Of a stretch of DNA of 64,000 bases, positions 52,050-64,000 are shown one piece after another. A program made the translations under genes and the position numbers. The stretch comes from Lingula anatina. Lineage: Eukaryota > Brachiopoda > Lingulata > Lingulida > Lingulidae. The stretch's first letter is position 1. Every line of letters starts with the position of its first letter. The DNA lies in assembly GCF_001039355.2 (NCBI RefSeq), contig NW_019774536.1:1-64000 (forward strand). Reading direction: 5' to 3'. The notes beneath the pieces are model-generated. The model worked only from the letters and a program-made list of their open reading frames with translations. It made no database searches and had not been told where the DNA came from.

Positions 52050-55000
52050 ATGGTATCAACGAGAAGAAAAACGCGATTGCTGCTGATAATGATGCCACTA
52101 TACTATTATATACTTATTGGAGGTAAGTTAATTTTAAAAGCACTTGTCATTGAAAATAGATGCTCTAAGCTTTGTAAAATCGGTTAAACAACCAACAAAT
52201 GTTAATGATAACAACCACATCGTTCCTGCTCCTCTCAGGAGTTTTCACGTTTTGAAAATCTACGTAGTTATATGGCACTTGATAGGTGCGAAAAGAACTG
52301 TATCAAGACGAATCAGAAAAGGGAGAATAAAACTCCATTCAGGTTTACTTATCAAAGTTTATTCCTATCAACAGTATCACCTACATACAACATATGGTCG
52401 GAAAATACGTCTGAATAAAACGCGAGTTTGTGAACAATATAACAATGGTAGGATTGGTTTCCAAAATAATCCATGCCGAGCAATTTATCAGAAATTATTT
52501 TATACTCACACAATATTTTGCCTTCAACGGCTTTTCTGATTTGTGTTTTTTCATACAACTGTGATGATATCAGCTGATATTGATTTTCTTGTTGATGTTG
52601 AAGTGAGTCGTGATACGAGTGAGTAGGTAACTCCACTCTAATGAGATCCATCAAATGTATGAGTGATTCACTTTGTTTTGTGTTTTAGCTTTAACATGCG
52701 GTGGGACCTTTGTTAATACAAATAACATCAGCCATCTCTATACCGAGTTATTTCACACCTATAGAGTCAACATAAGGCCACCCTCAAGTGATGATGGACC
52801 AATAACAGTGCAATTAGCAATAGCAGTAAACCAGATTATAGATTTGGTCAGTACATTTTATACAGGAAAGCAAGTTTTCAAACAATTAGAAATCAATTTG
52901 TTTATAATCAGCTTTGAAACGGGTTTTTATTGCAAAATCATACATATTATCCAATAATGTTTTGACGTGAACTCTACAAAAATACTGGTAAATTTGATTG
53001 ATGTTGCTACTCAGTGACAGCACATTTATTGAATCAACAAAAAGATTTATCGCTATTTTCTATCTATTAAAGGACGAACGAAACCAAGTGCTTTTCGCCA
53101 GCATTTGGCGACGATTGGTGAGTACTACCCGAGGGGTAATAGATAGTCATGGGGTCACTGGTTGTTTGCTGCTGGGATATGTCCAAAGGCACTCAATGGG
53201 CATTAGATCTTTAAATAACCAAAATCAACTTTTCCTTGAAATAACAACACCTTTTCTTTTCAAAATTACCAAGTTGTACCTAATCTAAAACTGCGATCTT
53301 TTATTCCGTTTTGAGCTCTATTTTATACTTTTTAAGTCACTCTTGTGAAGGAGCTGTATTTGACTTGTGAGGGTAGAAATTAGAATTTGAGAATTTAAAA
53401 ACAGGTTGGTAAGTTTCATCTAAACGGTTCTGGATATAACATACTTTGTTGTTAAAGAGAAATTTCTTGTAATTTTCGGGAAAATGCTTCTTTCAGCAGG
53501 TTCTTCCTTTAATATATAAACTCTGATATTCAGAAAAAACTTCAAAGGGGATGGGTGTAAGAAAGGGGAAGTCCCTTTACCCAGTATATGAATTGGCCCA
53601 TACAAGGACAGACAATCCCTCTCCGAATCTTTACTATTGCCCTTTTTTAAAATAAGAACTTAATACATCTAGAGCTAAATTTTATTTCACATTTACTTAA
53701 GTGCATTTCTAAAATATTCAGTATTTATATATTGATTTTTCAAGTCCCTCTTATACTTACATTTAAAATTTGATATATAGCGTTGGCGAGATGAACGGCT
53801 GCAGTGGAAACCCGAGGACTATGCAGGGATCAGTGAGCTTGATATTCCAACCAACAACATATGGACGCCAGATATTGTTTTGTACAGCGAGTAAGGCACT
53901 GTTTTGTTTCTATTGTCTCTGATTGATTGGTGCGTTAAAATAAAATGTATTATCGTCTATATGCTTTTTGTGTCATTAAAGACCGCTTTGTGTCATTAGT
54001 GAGAGAGACAGAGGGGGAAGAAAATAGTCCCTCCCCTTAACAGTTATTTATTTACGTTATTCTTTTTTGTAGTGTTCGAGAGGAGGAGAGGGATTTGAGC
54101 CATATCTACGCAAAAGTGTATTCCAACGGTGATGTTTCCTGGCTTACACCAATTATTTATAGAAGTTACTGTAAATTTGACGCCACTCTTTTTCCCCTAC
54201 GACCAACAGATCTGTACCCTCAAGTTTGGTTCTTGGAGCTATCACGCCTTGGAACTGGATTTGGTCAACATGACTGAATCCGGCGACACTACTGCTTACG
54301 TTGACAATGGGGAATGGGCTTTGATAGATATACCAGTCAGGCGTAAAGTTGAATATTACAGCTGCTGCTCGGAACCGTTCTCTGACGTCACATTCTACGT
54401 CATCATTAAACGAAGACCCTTGTTTTATTTCTTTAACATCATATTACCGAGCATATGTGTCGCCTCAGTTACACTGCTAACATTTTGTTTGCCGCCGGAA
54501 TCTGGAGAGAAAATGTCTCTTAGTGTAACTGTGCTTTTGGCCCTAACTGTATTCTTGCTCCTGGTAGCAGAGTTAATGCCACCGCAGGCTGACGTCATAC
54601 CTTTGATTGGTAAGTAAAGTGTGCTAAAAACCACACTGCCACAACACTTTTCTGCGACAATACGTATAAAATAACTAAACCCACATAAACATTTAAGTAC
54701 GTATGATCATGTAAAGGGAAAAGGTGAAATCCTATTTTTGAAGTTTATTTTAATACATGTAACAAATTTAAAATGTTATAATGTTTAACTATATCGACAT
54801 TAAGCTGCCTCAAATCGATAATATAAATGTTAATGAAACATTAAACATCGTTTCAGCCATTTATTTCTTCTGTGACATCGCACTGATTTCTGCCTCAACC
54901 GCAGTGACGGCGTTGATAGTGAACACACAGTACAGTGGATCTCACGGCAGACAAGTTCCATCCTGGTTACAGAGGGTGGCATTTAACTGGCTATCCAGAC

Positions 55001-55655
55001 CACTTGGTCTCAGAGCAATTATTGAATCAACTTTGAAATCCCAGAACACGGTCAAGGTAAGTAGCCAATATTGTGCGATGGCACTCGATTTTAATCTTGC
55101 AAATCGTTGGAGGGACTAAAAAAAGGGAGGGGGCACAAATTTATTCAACCCTCTCCGTGCCTTGCCAATTGGAATAAAGCCTAGAAGGACACAGATATAT
55201 TCGGCTATCATATTTAGTCAAAGCAAAATGTGAAGTCCACAGTTACGTTAAATTTGGTTAAACTGAACAATCATTTTGTCTTCATAAAGGTACATCCAAT
55301 GCCAGTCAAGTATCTGCAAGACGAAACGAGAACCTTGCCAGAAGAAACCACTACAGGCGATCCTACTTGGTTGGAAAACCAGCCCCCAAATAGTGACGCC
55401 GAACAAATGGCATGGGCACACTTCAGGGAAGCACAGATGCAAACAAATGGGTTATTAAATCTTATCCTTCAAAAGTTGGTGTTATTTGAAGATCGTCAAC
55501 AAGCCCATAAACGGCACGACAAACGCTGTATAGAATGGCGACTCTTAGTTCTTGTACTGGATCGACTGTTTTTGTCCCTTTTCATCATTTTTACCCTGTG
55601 TATGAACTTTGGCATTTTGCTTTATCAGCCACAGTATAAAGGACTAGAGGAATAA
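52050..55655 (+). CDS. Nicotinic acetylcholine receptor alpha-type subunit, gene 2 (one-base frameshift in exon 5)
   Basis: Exons 52050-52122, 52689-52846, 53073-53117, 53781-53890, 54073-54609, 54857-55056 and 55290-55655 match gene 1 in order and intron phase. Exon 1 is a signal-type leader (MVSTRRKTRLLLIMMPLYYY). Exon 5 is 537 bp, where both neighbours have 536: a T5C4 run at 54189-54197 has one base too many, shifting the frame inside the Cys-loop. Downstream the correct frame resumes with FPYDQQIC, FGSWSYHA, NMT, YYSCC, PPESGEK and LLVAELMPP. The rest is intact, so this is either a sequencing error, an assembly error or a young pseudogene. Without the extra base it would be about 495 residues. 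AATAAA lies at 55763-55768. Confidence 0.88.
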
Positions 55656-57044
55656 ATTTTGAGTGATTAACTTATGAATAATCCAAGTAGCCTTACCTCT
55701 ATTTTACGAGAAGCGCACGCCATAATAAATATACACTGTCAGTTCCATGCATTGTAACTATCAATAAAAACAAACACTGAACATAATTGAGATAATTTCC
55801 TACCCTTGAGACGCCGATCGTTAACCAGCTCATTTATTTGGTACATGTATCATCTAATGAAAAAATAAGCACACGAAAATGATGAATTAATCGCAATGAA
55901 TGAATATTTTTAGATATCGAATTGCGTACATTCGGTTCCAACGCAATCGATAATGAAGGGTGGACGTCTAAAACCGGATACATGCTTGAAAAAGTATGCA
56001 GAGCTCAACTACTACATTTCTGAACGCAATACCAAGAGAAAAAAATTCAAAAGAATTTTAATTCGTTCTTTTATGTTGAATGTTATTTTTTCATACTGTC
56101 AATAAATGCATAGACCTAATATTTTAAGAATGCCTGCAGCTGAGAGAAATAAATAAATACTTTTGTACAGCACTGATAACAATAACATAGAAGTTGCTCT
56201 TTTCCAATTTTTTTAAATGATTTCAAACTCATTTTATTCCATATGATTAATTTGATTAACTTCATAAGGATACTTCAAGAAGTGTAATTTAAGGACATTG
56301 CGTAGCATTTATACCAAGCCATGAAAAGAACCATTGATTTAATCGCACTTTCATCGGCAAACATTCACATTTCCCTTGTTAATAGATCTGCATTTGACAT
56401 GACAACATGGGCGAAATTGGCGTTTTAATGCACCCAAGATATCAGTGGTTTACAAATTTGAAAACATTATCAAAATAATGATCCACTCTCGATCATGATG
56501 TACTTCTGTTTATTTGCATGTTTGATTTTCATAGACATGGTGGTATCTCAACTCGTTCAGCAAACATTTTGAGTTGGGCTAATACTCTGTGGGTTTATTA
56601 AGTCAGTGCCTCATTAAAAGTAACATTAGTTCACTGACGTGTTACAATGCTAACCCTGTGTCAAAGCTTGCGTGTAACCAGTAGGGCAGCCGTTTTTAAG
56701 AACTCAAGAACCCAATTCAAGAACTCACGTTGAATTTGGCGAACAATACAAAGAACGAACAAAAACTACAAATTACAAACAAACAAAAGAGTCACCTGAG
56801 ATGGTATTCTCTGCCACGGGGTATTCAGCTGACACTCACCTGTGCACAGCATGGGTAACGCATTTCATGCGTCACTGCTTTGATACAAAACTTACGAACA
56901 TGAAAATCACGTTTGACCTTACACTTGAAAAACAGCGAACACCCACTGCTGGGTATTAGTCGAGGAAAATTCATCACTGGGTGTTCTTGGGCCCAATTCG
57001 TCCTCATATCTCCGCAGGGAAAGGTTTTGGGGTTGCTCGTGAGG
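55656..57044. other. Intergenic region between nAChR genes 2 and 3
   Basis: It contains the poly(A) signal AATAAA of gene 2 at 55763-55768 and otherwise AT-rich sequence without recognised genes or repeats. The gene 3 promoter must lie toward the right end; no TATA box was identified. Confidence 0.55.
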
Positions 57045-60000
57045 ATGGAGAACTACGTGAAATTTTGTGTGAAGTGGTTTATTGTGTGTTTGTTAGTATT
57101 TCATTCCAATGGTAAGTGTACAGCGTGTGTACATGAGACATTTGTCAAGTATCATTGTTACATGTAGACTGAGACTTTTACTGACTTTTACTGTAGGGGT
57201 AATGTTGGGTATAAGATAAAGACAAGTACATGTATTGTCGTATAGTAGTATAGTATAGTCTTAAAAATCTGAGACCATTGAGGTCTATCAGTTCATATAC
57301 AATATCAATACAACAGTATATGCTTAAAGAAAGCATAATGGTAAATGTCTTTATGAGTAATTTAAAAGTACGGTCTCTCTCTCTCTCTCACACACACACT
57401 CACAGCTGGTTTTAAAAATATATTGTGCATGATAAAGGCTTGTCTTAACTTTACGACCTAAAGCTTTATAGGAGTAGTCGACTAAACGTTTCGTAAAATT
57501 AGGCAATTCTTAATTTGTAAAGTAGCCAACCAATTTACAATATTTGGCTTAAGAAGTCCTTTTTATCAAAGGTATCTTTTCCTACATTTCCCTGCCAAAT
57601 TGGATATTCTTCGAAAAAAACATTTTTTGGTCCGTTCCTGCGCTTGGAGGTGATGTTCTATACTATTTCTAATTAAATAATTTAGTTCTGAACAAGGAGT
57701 TGTAACTCCTTGGTTCTGAATGACTGGCCAGTCACATGTCGTCCTGTTCATTTCAGGACTTTTTAAACGCAGATATTGCACCTTCAAGACAAACATTTGG
57801 TTCGTTTTCTTTTTCTAAAACTTCTAGTAAGTCACAAACCTTTTGTTAAAACATTTTAAGGGTCTTTCCTCCTTTCATTAGTTAATGGGGAGGAAGACGA
57901 TCACGGTGATGAAGACCACGCTGCCATGGAGTCCAGCTTACTTTCCCATCTCTTCTCAAACTACAATACGATCTCCATGCCCTTCAATCCGGACGGTCCT
58001 GTGGTGGTGAAACTGGGTATGGCACTGTTTAAGATGGTAGACCTGGTAAGTGTGTGTGTGTGTGTGTGTTCGTGTGTTTGTGTGTTTGTGTAGTGATTCG
58101 TGTCAAAAAAAAAAAAAAAAAAAAACTATACCAAATTAGCTAAAAATTTTGAAAAGCAAGTTTTCGAGTGGTATTTAAACACTACATATAAATTGGTGTG
58201 CAAATTGGAATCAGACAAATTGGGATTTAATTATTTTGTTCACTTTAGAATTCACCCTTTACGGACCCTAGGATAACAACTAGTTAAAGTTGTTACATGT
58301 ACATGTATGTTCATTTAGAACCATTGTACATATGCACATTATACCGTTGTGCCTTTAGAATCTTTGAACCTTTGCGTTCAAAATACACTTCCTTGGATCC
58401 TAATATTAAGTAAATATTTTCTTTTTTAATTGAATAGTACAATGTATACAATGGATTAAGTCATAAACATCTATTTTTACATTGTTCGGGTTAAGGCGAA
58501 AAACGGGCGAGATGAATAAACATTTTATTAAACAATGGTAAACAGAGTTACAAAACCCGATAAGAATAAAAGACTTTAACCTATACATCACATAGGGGTT
58601 AAAGCAGGGGGTAAAGTTCCTGATCAGGCAGAGAAAGATATTGTTCGTTTGCTAGTTTCAGCGCCTCATACGGCATGCTGGGCTGTATCCTCCCCAGGCA
58701 GGCGAGAGCGTCTACACCCAGATTGTATCAGGGCAAAAAAGATCTGTAAACTGTGTTGAGATGCATCTGTAGTGCGGTATATAAGAAGTGACCTTTACTT
58801 TACCTTTTTTTTAAACATAATATCTACTTTATTGTCTCCCCGTATTTTTAAAAATCTATTTATTTTTTATTACTATTTATTACTTCCCTGACTAGTGTGT
58901 AGATACCAGTGATGAAAAGATGGAAAACTAAAAGCAGGCTGGCGACTTACGATATTTATTATAAAAGAATTAATATAAGCATGTGTATAAATACAACACA
59001 GATTACACCAATAAGCGAATGAAATGAAATAATAAATATATAGAGGAATTCGATAAACAACTGTAGGTATAACACAAAATGAAATTGTATGTTAAATACA
59101 TGTACATTATGAAATACAAGTTAACAGCACGTGGAACCCTGTGGGTTTTGGGGTGTCTACCTACATGCCTTGTCTATATTTCACACTGTATACATGTGCT
59201 TACTTATTTTACATAAATTCAAGTCTACCTTCAGGTACTACTTATTTCACTTTTTTGCTTTTATTTGCGTTGCCTTAATACACACGTCTATTGAGACACC
59301 TTTATTAGCTATTTATAATAAATAAATATCCGCATGATATTAGTGAATGCTTTTTTCTCCCTCACAGGATGAAAAACATCAGATACTTTTTAGCAGTCTT
59401 TGGATGCGGATGGTAAGTAGAAAAAACATGCAACTCAACGCAAAATATTGAGAGTCAAAGTAAAGCGAAACAATTGACACGAAAATCACAAATTTGAACC
59501 CCGAACCCCATTTTTTCATAGTTTGGAGAATGGGACGTACCCAGTTTTGTATAAACATTTGCAGTATAAGATTAAAAACCAACTCATAAAAATCGACCTT
59601 CGAAAATAAGTTTTGGGCCCTACCTTGAGTTTTAAACTGTTTCTGGTTAGTGTTGAGACGCTTCTGAGCCACTCTGGTCTAGGCCGTAGCTAACTGTTAT
59701 AAAGCTTTGGCAGTTAATTGCGTCATGTTTTTCCCATGCAGCTGGGTACATACATTCTGATGTCATTTTGTTTCGTTTTATGTAAAATTGGGTTTAATTT
59801 TTTTTTAAAATTTGGACACAGACATGGGATATTCTGAACCCTAAGACTTTAGCCCTGAGGGGAGTAGATATACACATTGATACAGTGTTGAATTGTATTT
59901 CAGTCCATACAATGAGGCTTTGCATTGTAATAGATTGCATGTTTTTAAAGTTGCCTTTTTGTCTTTCTGTGTATTGTCTAGAGCTGGACTGATAATCGCT

Positions 60001-62341
60001 TGAAGTGGAACACTACTGAGTTTGAGATTGAAGACCTTCATATCCCATACACCCGCGTGTGGCGGCCTGATATAACACTATATAACGAGTGAGTATAAGA
60101 CCCCATGCCCATACCTAGATCGATCTAGCAAGATGGACTCATCTCCGAGGGGATTCTCGCTAAATTACATTTAGCTTAAGCGGCTTAGATGTTTGGCACG
60201 CCTACTAAAGCTGCTAAACGATACAGATTCAGTAGGTGTGCCAGATATCTAAGCCGCCTAAGCAGAGTGAAATTTAGCGAGAAACCCCTCGGAGATGGGT
60301 CGAGCCTGCTAGATCGGTCTAGACATGGGAATGGGGTCTAAACATGCATATCATGTGCTTTAAAAGCGAACAGTAAGTGCTCTCTGGATAGACACTCGGT
60401 GTTTCTGATACATTTAAAAACAAAGCTATTGGTGAGTACATTTCATAGATAAGATATCATTTTAATTTAAGTCCATGCATTGTACATGTGCATGCCACAA
60501 CTCAATAACGAAGATTGATAGTTACGGTTAAAACTCTGTACAACGAGTTACACAACGAATAAACGCACGTCAAAGCAAAATAACTGAAAAGAATTTGACA
60601 ATTATAGCGTAGGTGAAGACGAAAAATCCCTGGATAAATACCCAGTGAAGGTGCACTCCGATGGCAGCGTCCTATGGCTGGCGCCCGTTCTGTACAAAAG
60701 CTATTGCAGGCTGGACGTTAGATATTTCCCCTACGACCAACAGGTGTGTCCACTGCGCTTTGGCTCGTGGAGTTTCCATGGTGACCACCTCCTCCTTACC
60801 AATATGTCTGAATCCGGGGATACCAGCGAGTTCGTTGATAACGGCGAGTGGGAGCTAGTGGCCATGCCGTTGAAAACATCTATAAAAAGCTACCAGTGCT
60901 GTAGCGGGACCTATGCTCTTGTGACGTTTTATATAGTAATGAAAAGGCGGGCGCTGTATTACGTCTTTAACATCATCATACCATGCATCTTGATTGTGGC
61001 GGTCTCGTTGCTGTCGTTCTACTTGCCACCCGAGTCTGGAGAAAAAGTGTCGCTGGTGGTGACTGTCCTGCTTGCCCTGACAGTTTTCATGTTACTGATA
61101 GCAGATATCATGCCGCCCCAGGCCGACGTGGTACCATTTATAGGTATGTTGCGCGTATGGGAATATCCACAGATTATTGTCATAAAAAACTGAGAAATGG
61201 CGTTTGTTGATAAGTTTTGTTTACACTTTTGGTCATTGTAGTGGACTGATTGTCGGATACTTCGTACTCACTGCTAGTTACTACTCACTCGTATGCTGGG
61301 AGTTCAATAATTAAAAAGACGCACGATTGTTTGTTCGGGACCTAAGTTATTTAAGAGACAGCAAAGAAAAAACTGATACTAATCATCAGTAATATTTATT
61401 ATTATTAACAATGAGCATCAACACGTGCGTGGCGGGATTGTTTCCGCGCACATATGTATCTGTAGGCGACTACAGCAAAACTGAGCACACACATCAACAC
61501 TGATTGGTCAACTTTCTTTTTTTTCTTGCAGCGATCTATTTCGCCTGCATTATTGCACTTCTTTGTTTGACGACCACCATGACCGTTATGATCATCAACC
61601 TGCAATACAGCGGGAACCATGGTAACCGAGTCCCTCCGTGGCTGAAGCGAATCTTGTTTGGATGGCTAGCAAGACCCTTGTGTCTGAATGAATTAATTCA
61701 GTTGAACCTAGATATTGTGAAGAACTCCCAGGTAATGTATTCCTTCATTTCTTTATCAACGTATGGATACATAATAAAATATTGAATTTTTCAATTAATT
61801 CATTTTTCAATCCATCCATTAATCCATATGTGCAGTCGTACACGAACCCAGGCATTCATTTATATTTTTTTAAATATTTCCTTAGGTCCAACCTGACGGA
61901 AAAGAACCAGTGACCTCGATACGTTCACTTAAGCAACTGGAAGAAAACTATGACAAACTTCCATCAACTGAAAATTTGCTCCACCAGTCTCGTTCAAACC
62001 TGAATGGGAATGTGTCGAAGCTTATTGGAGAAAATAACACAAAACTGACGAATAAAGAATCCTTGCCACCTATAGCCGACCTCGCACATGGTAAGAAAAA
62101 GTGCAAATGCCACTGCTTAAAGCACGAAGAAGACAAACTGGCGAAAATTCTCACAAAATTGGAAAAATTTGACGGAGATCGCAGAATCAAACGTCAGATC
62201 GAGTTGGCCAGCTTAGAGTGGGAGTTAACCGTTCTCGTGATTGACAGACTTCTTCTCGTGATATTCTTCATATTGACAGTTATAGTCAACTTGACCTTCC
62301 TGGTATACCGACCGGATACCTCAACCTATACCCTGGACTAG
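57045..62341 (+). CDS. Nicotinic acetylcholine receptor alpha-type subunit, gene 3 (7 coding exons)
   Basis: Exons 57045-57111, 57882-58045, 59368-59412, 59982-60088, 60608-61143, 61532-61731 and 61886-62341 give 524 residues. The leader is MENYVKFCVKWFIVCLLVF; an acidic stretch (EEDDHGDEDH) follows it. Loop A is WRPDITLYN. The Cys-loop is C161-C175 with FPYDQQ, loop B FGSWSFHG, an N-glycosylation site N193 (NMS), and vicinal C225-C226 in YQCC, so it is alpha-type. The M1-M2 link PPESGEK predicts cation selectivity; the outer ring residue is Asp (LLIAD) where genes 1 and 2 have Glu. The M3-M4 loop contains KKKCKCHCLKH. The last ten codons lie in a minisatellite that continues past the stop. 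AATAAA is at 62564-62569. Confidence 0.93.
58595..58805. repeat. SINE-like dispersed repeat in nAChR-3 intron 2
   Basis: The end reads ttgagatgcatctgtagtgc then ggtatataagaagtgacctttactttacc, the gcgctatataag-type tail with short tandem units typical of SINE/LINE 3' ends. No tRNA promoter boxes were confirmed. Preceding it are (GT)n at 58048-58092 and a poly(A) run at 58106-58125. Confidence 0.4.
60099..60338. mobile_element. Foldback MITE with about 115-bp arms and TAA duplication in nAChR-3 intron 4
   Basis: The left arm gaccccatgcccatacctag continues through ctcatctccgagggg, tctcgctaaatt and aagcggcttagat, and matches the right arm in reverse over about 115 bp with few changes. TAA flanks both sides (60096-60098 and 60339-60341). 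Its start is 10 bases after the exon 4 donor. The ends match the element at 12101-12344. TWA duplication suggests PIF/Harbinger ancestry. Confidence 0.75.
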
Positions 62342-62555
62342 CCAGATACCTCTATTCTATACCCTGGTGTGACCGGATACCTCTACCAATACCCTGCACT
62401 GACCTGATACAACAACCTATATCCTGGACTGACTGGATACTTCTACCTATATTCTGGATTGGCTGGATACCTCTACCAGTACCTATACCCTGGACTGACC
62501 ATATACCTATACCTTGGACAAACCGGATACCTGTACCTATATTCTAGAGTGACTT
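62310..62555. repeat. Minisatellite of about 31 bp overlapping the end of nAChR-3
   Basis: About eight imperfect units of the form gaccggatacctctacctat followed by accctggact. The first unit (62310-62340) encodes the last residues RPDTSTYTLD before the TAG; the rest forms the 3' UTR and ends just before the AATAAA. Confidence 0.8.
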
Positions 62556-63501
62556 GGCTTCGAAATAAAATGATTTGTGCATGCAGTGTGGCGGATCTGA
62601 GCTAAATGTAATGTCAAGTGTGTCTGCTGCAAGCGTGTGCAGTTGCAATTTAAATTTTGTCCAGTAAATTTTAAGTAAGAGCTGGTTGAATTATGTAGTC
62701 CCTTTTGAACTTAGAGCAATCGCAGCATTGACATTTTTACCGTGAGTGTGGCAGATTTCCTTTTTTGCTTATTCAAAAAGAAAAAAGAACCATCGTGTCT
62801 TAATTTGTGAAAAAAAGTCAGACTAGTTTATTTTAATTTTGGGGGTGAAGCTAGCTTAAAGCATTACACGATTTTTTAATTGGCATTTGGAAACCGGTTC
62901 ACGATTAAAAGGGGCACTTTCTTTGGACTTATTTACATAAAGACACATATTTCCAAACAGTTGTGAAGAACATTGTGACTTGTGGTTAAAAATTCGAAAG
63001 AATGATATTCTACAAGTACCAGATAATTGCCCATTATGCAAAGAAAACCCGTCTCCTTTCTTTTTTTCTTCTGTATATGTGTGGGCCAATATTTCACTAC
63101 CGGTCACCTGACAAAAAGAGGAATAAACCTCTCGGTGCGAGTTAAGCTGTCAGTCTTGTAAGCCTGACAGAGAGTGTGTTAGAGTATTTGTATCTTATAT
63201 ACACGCTTTGTTAATTTATTTGTAAATATACAGTATGTTAAATATGTTGTACATGTTTGTACATATTATAGTGCTTTGCACGTGAAACTTGTTTTTACCA
63301 GTGGCCTGTGAAGAAATCAATAAGAATGTAAAAACCAATCATTAATAAGATTAATAATAAGATGAATTAAAATAAGTAGAGAATGAAAAGAAATTGAAAG
63401 GCATGATCATTTGCTTTTTGGAGTTTATTTTCGTTTATTTTCTTTGCTTTTCTTAAAACTTAGTACATACATGTCTGCCAAAAGCAGAAGGTGCCACACA
63501 T
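62342..63501. other. Convergent intergenic region (nAChR-3 and methyltransferase 3' ends)
   Basis: After the minisatellite and the AATAAA at 62564 no gene or clear repeat is seen. The two genes converge here. Confidence 0.55.
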
Positions 63502-63828
63502 TTATGAGTCTTTCTTTGTTGCTGTGGCGACAAAAAGTCCGTTGAAATCAGAATTATCTTTACTTCTAAGATTACACTCGTAACAGGTGACATTTTGAAG
63601 TCCAGCTTTCTCCAAAGCTCCCAATACCTCATCCTTGCTTACTTCTAAACAGAAAAACTTTTCCTCGCCTACGTCATAAAACGACGAACCAAGAGTGCCT
63701 ACCATTACAAAATGACCGCCAGCTTTCAACAGGGAGACTACACTCTTCAAAGATTTTTCGTAAGCGTGGACGTCGGTACAGTTAACATCAATACACAAGG
63801 AACTCACCACAGTGTTAAAATAAGCCGC
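63502..63828 (-). CDS. NNMT/PNMT/TEMT-family N-methyltransferase, last exon (partial)
   Basis: After an acceptor cctcaccag (63829-63830) 108 codons run to a stop: AAYFNTVVSSLCIDVNCTD, HAYEKSLKSVVSLLKAGGHF, VMVGTLGSSFYDVGEEKFF, then SKDEVLGALEKAGLQNVTCY and NGLFVATATKK. The order DAVVSSxCLE..LLKPGGHLVxxGxLxxSxYxxG..vseexvxxALxxaG is characteristic of the C-terminal half of nicotinamide, phenylethanolamine and indolethylamine N-methyltransferases, which use SAM in the cytosol. The SAM-binding N-terminal exons lie beyond the right edge. Substrate cannot be told; many invertebrate paralogues are uncharacterised. An in-frame ATG at 63850-63852 lies in the intron and is not taken as the start. Confidence 0.85.
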   Translation of the reverse strand, partial: AAYFNTVVSSLCIDVNCTDVHAYEKSLKSVVSLLKAGGHFVMVGTLGSSFYDVGEEKFFCLEVSKDEVLGALEKAGLQNVTCYECNLRSKDNSDFNGLFVATATKKDS

Positions 63829-64000
63829 CTGGTGAGGAAAGATAGGATTCATATTCCTTATTTACATTTATACATGTAAGTATCTGCTTCATGGTTTATC
63901 TCTATAACTGTAAGACTCTCCAAGTACCTGTATGTCTGTCCATCTGACTATCTATTTATGTTTCTCTCCTTATTTCGCTCTCTGTCACCTTTTTTTAAAA
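63829..64000. other. Intron of the methyltransferase gene, cut by the window edge
   Basis: AT- and CT-rich sequence with no exon; presumed intron upstream of the terminal exon. Confidence 0.5.

Overview
The window is nuclear DNA of an AT-rich marine invertebrate, most likely a lophotrochozoan (mollusc, annelid or brachiopod type). The case rests on short GT-AG introns in every gene, many microsatellites and small foldback transposons, and a tandem array of nicotinic receptor genes of the kind expanded in those animals. The species cannot be read from the sequence. Three single N bases (1194, 4654, 28251) are contig joins. At 1194 and 28251 the flanking sequence is duplicated, which points to unmerged overlaps or haplotypes.

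Layout. 1-4650: minus-strand exons coding TIR domains (the fold of Toll/SARM/immune adaptors) in two tandem copies, split by phase-compatible introns and interrupted by a nested transposon insertion. 4718-7487: last five exons of a FOXRED2-like ER flavoprotein, its front half lost at the N at 4654. 7488-11476: no gene seen; one MITE. 11477-18289: a second, complete FOXRED2-like gene with a TATA box, signal peptide, FAD and NAD(P)H motifs. 19197-36755 (minus): a 32-exon ABCC1/MRP1-like full transporter (about 1565 residues), with exons 14-18 present twice around the N at 28251. 36756-40106: divergent intergenic region with one small candidate membrane-protein ORF. 40107-62341: three tandem plus-strand nicotinic acetylcholine receptor alpha-type subunit genes, each with seven coding exons and identical intron phases. 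63502-63828 (minus): last exon of an NNMT/PNMT/TEMT-family methyltransferase.

The genes are not one pathway. The structure is a chain of local duplications (TIR, FOXRED2, nAChR) around a single-copy transporter. The most unusual signal is in the TIR pair: a TIR exon in which all 13 differing codons change the amino acid, between introns that are about 99% identical. Other points are a patchwork of identical blocks between the FOXRED2 copies, a His-to-Asn change in the H-loop of the transporter's first nucleotide-binding domain, a one-base frameshift in the second receptor, and a receptor C-terminus that is the first unit of a minisatellite. Exon borders were set by hand from splice sites, reading frame and family knowledge; no database search was run.
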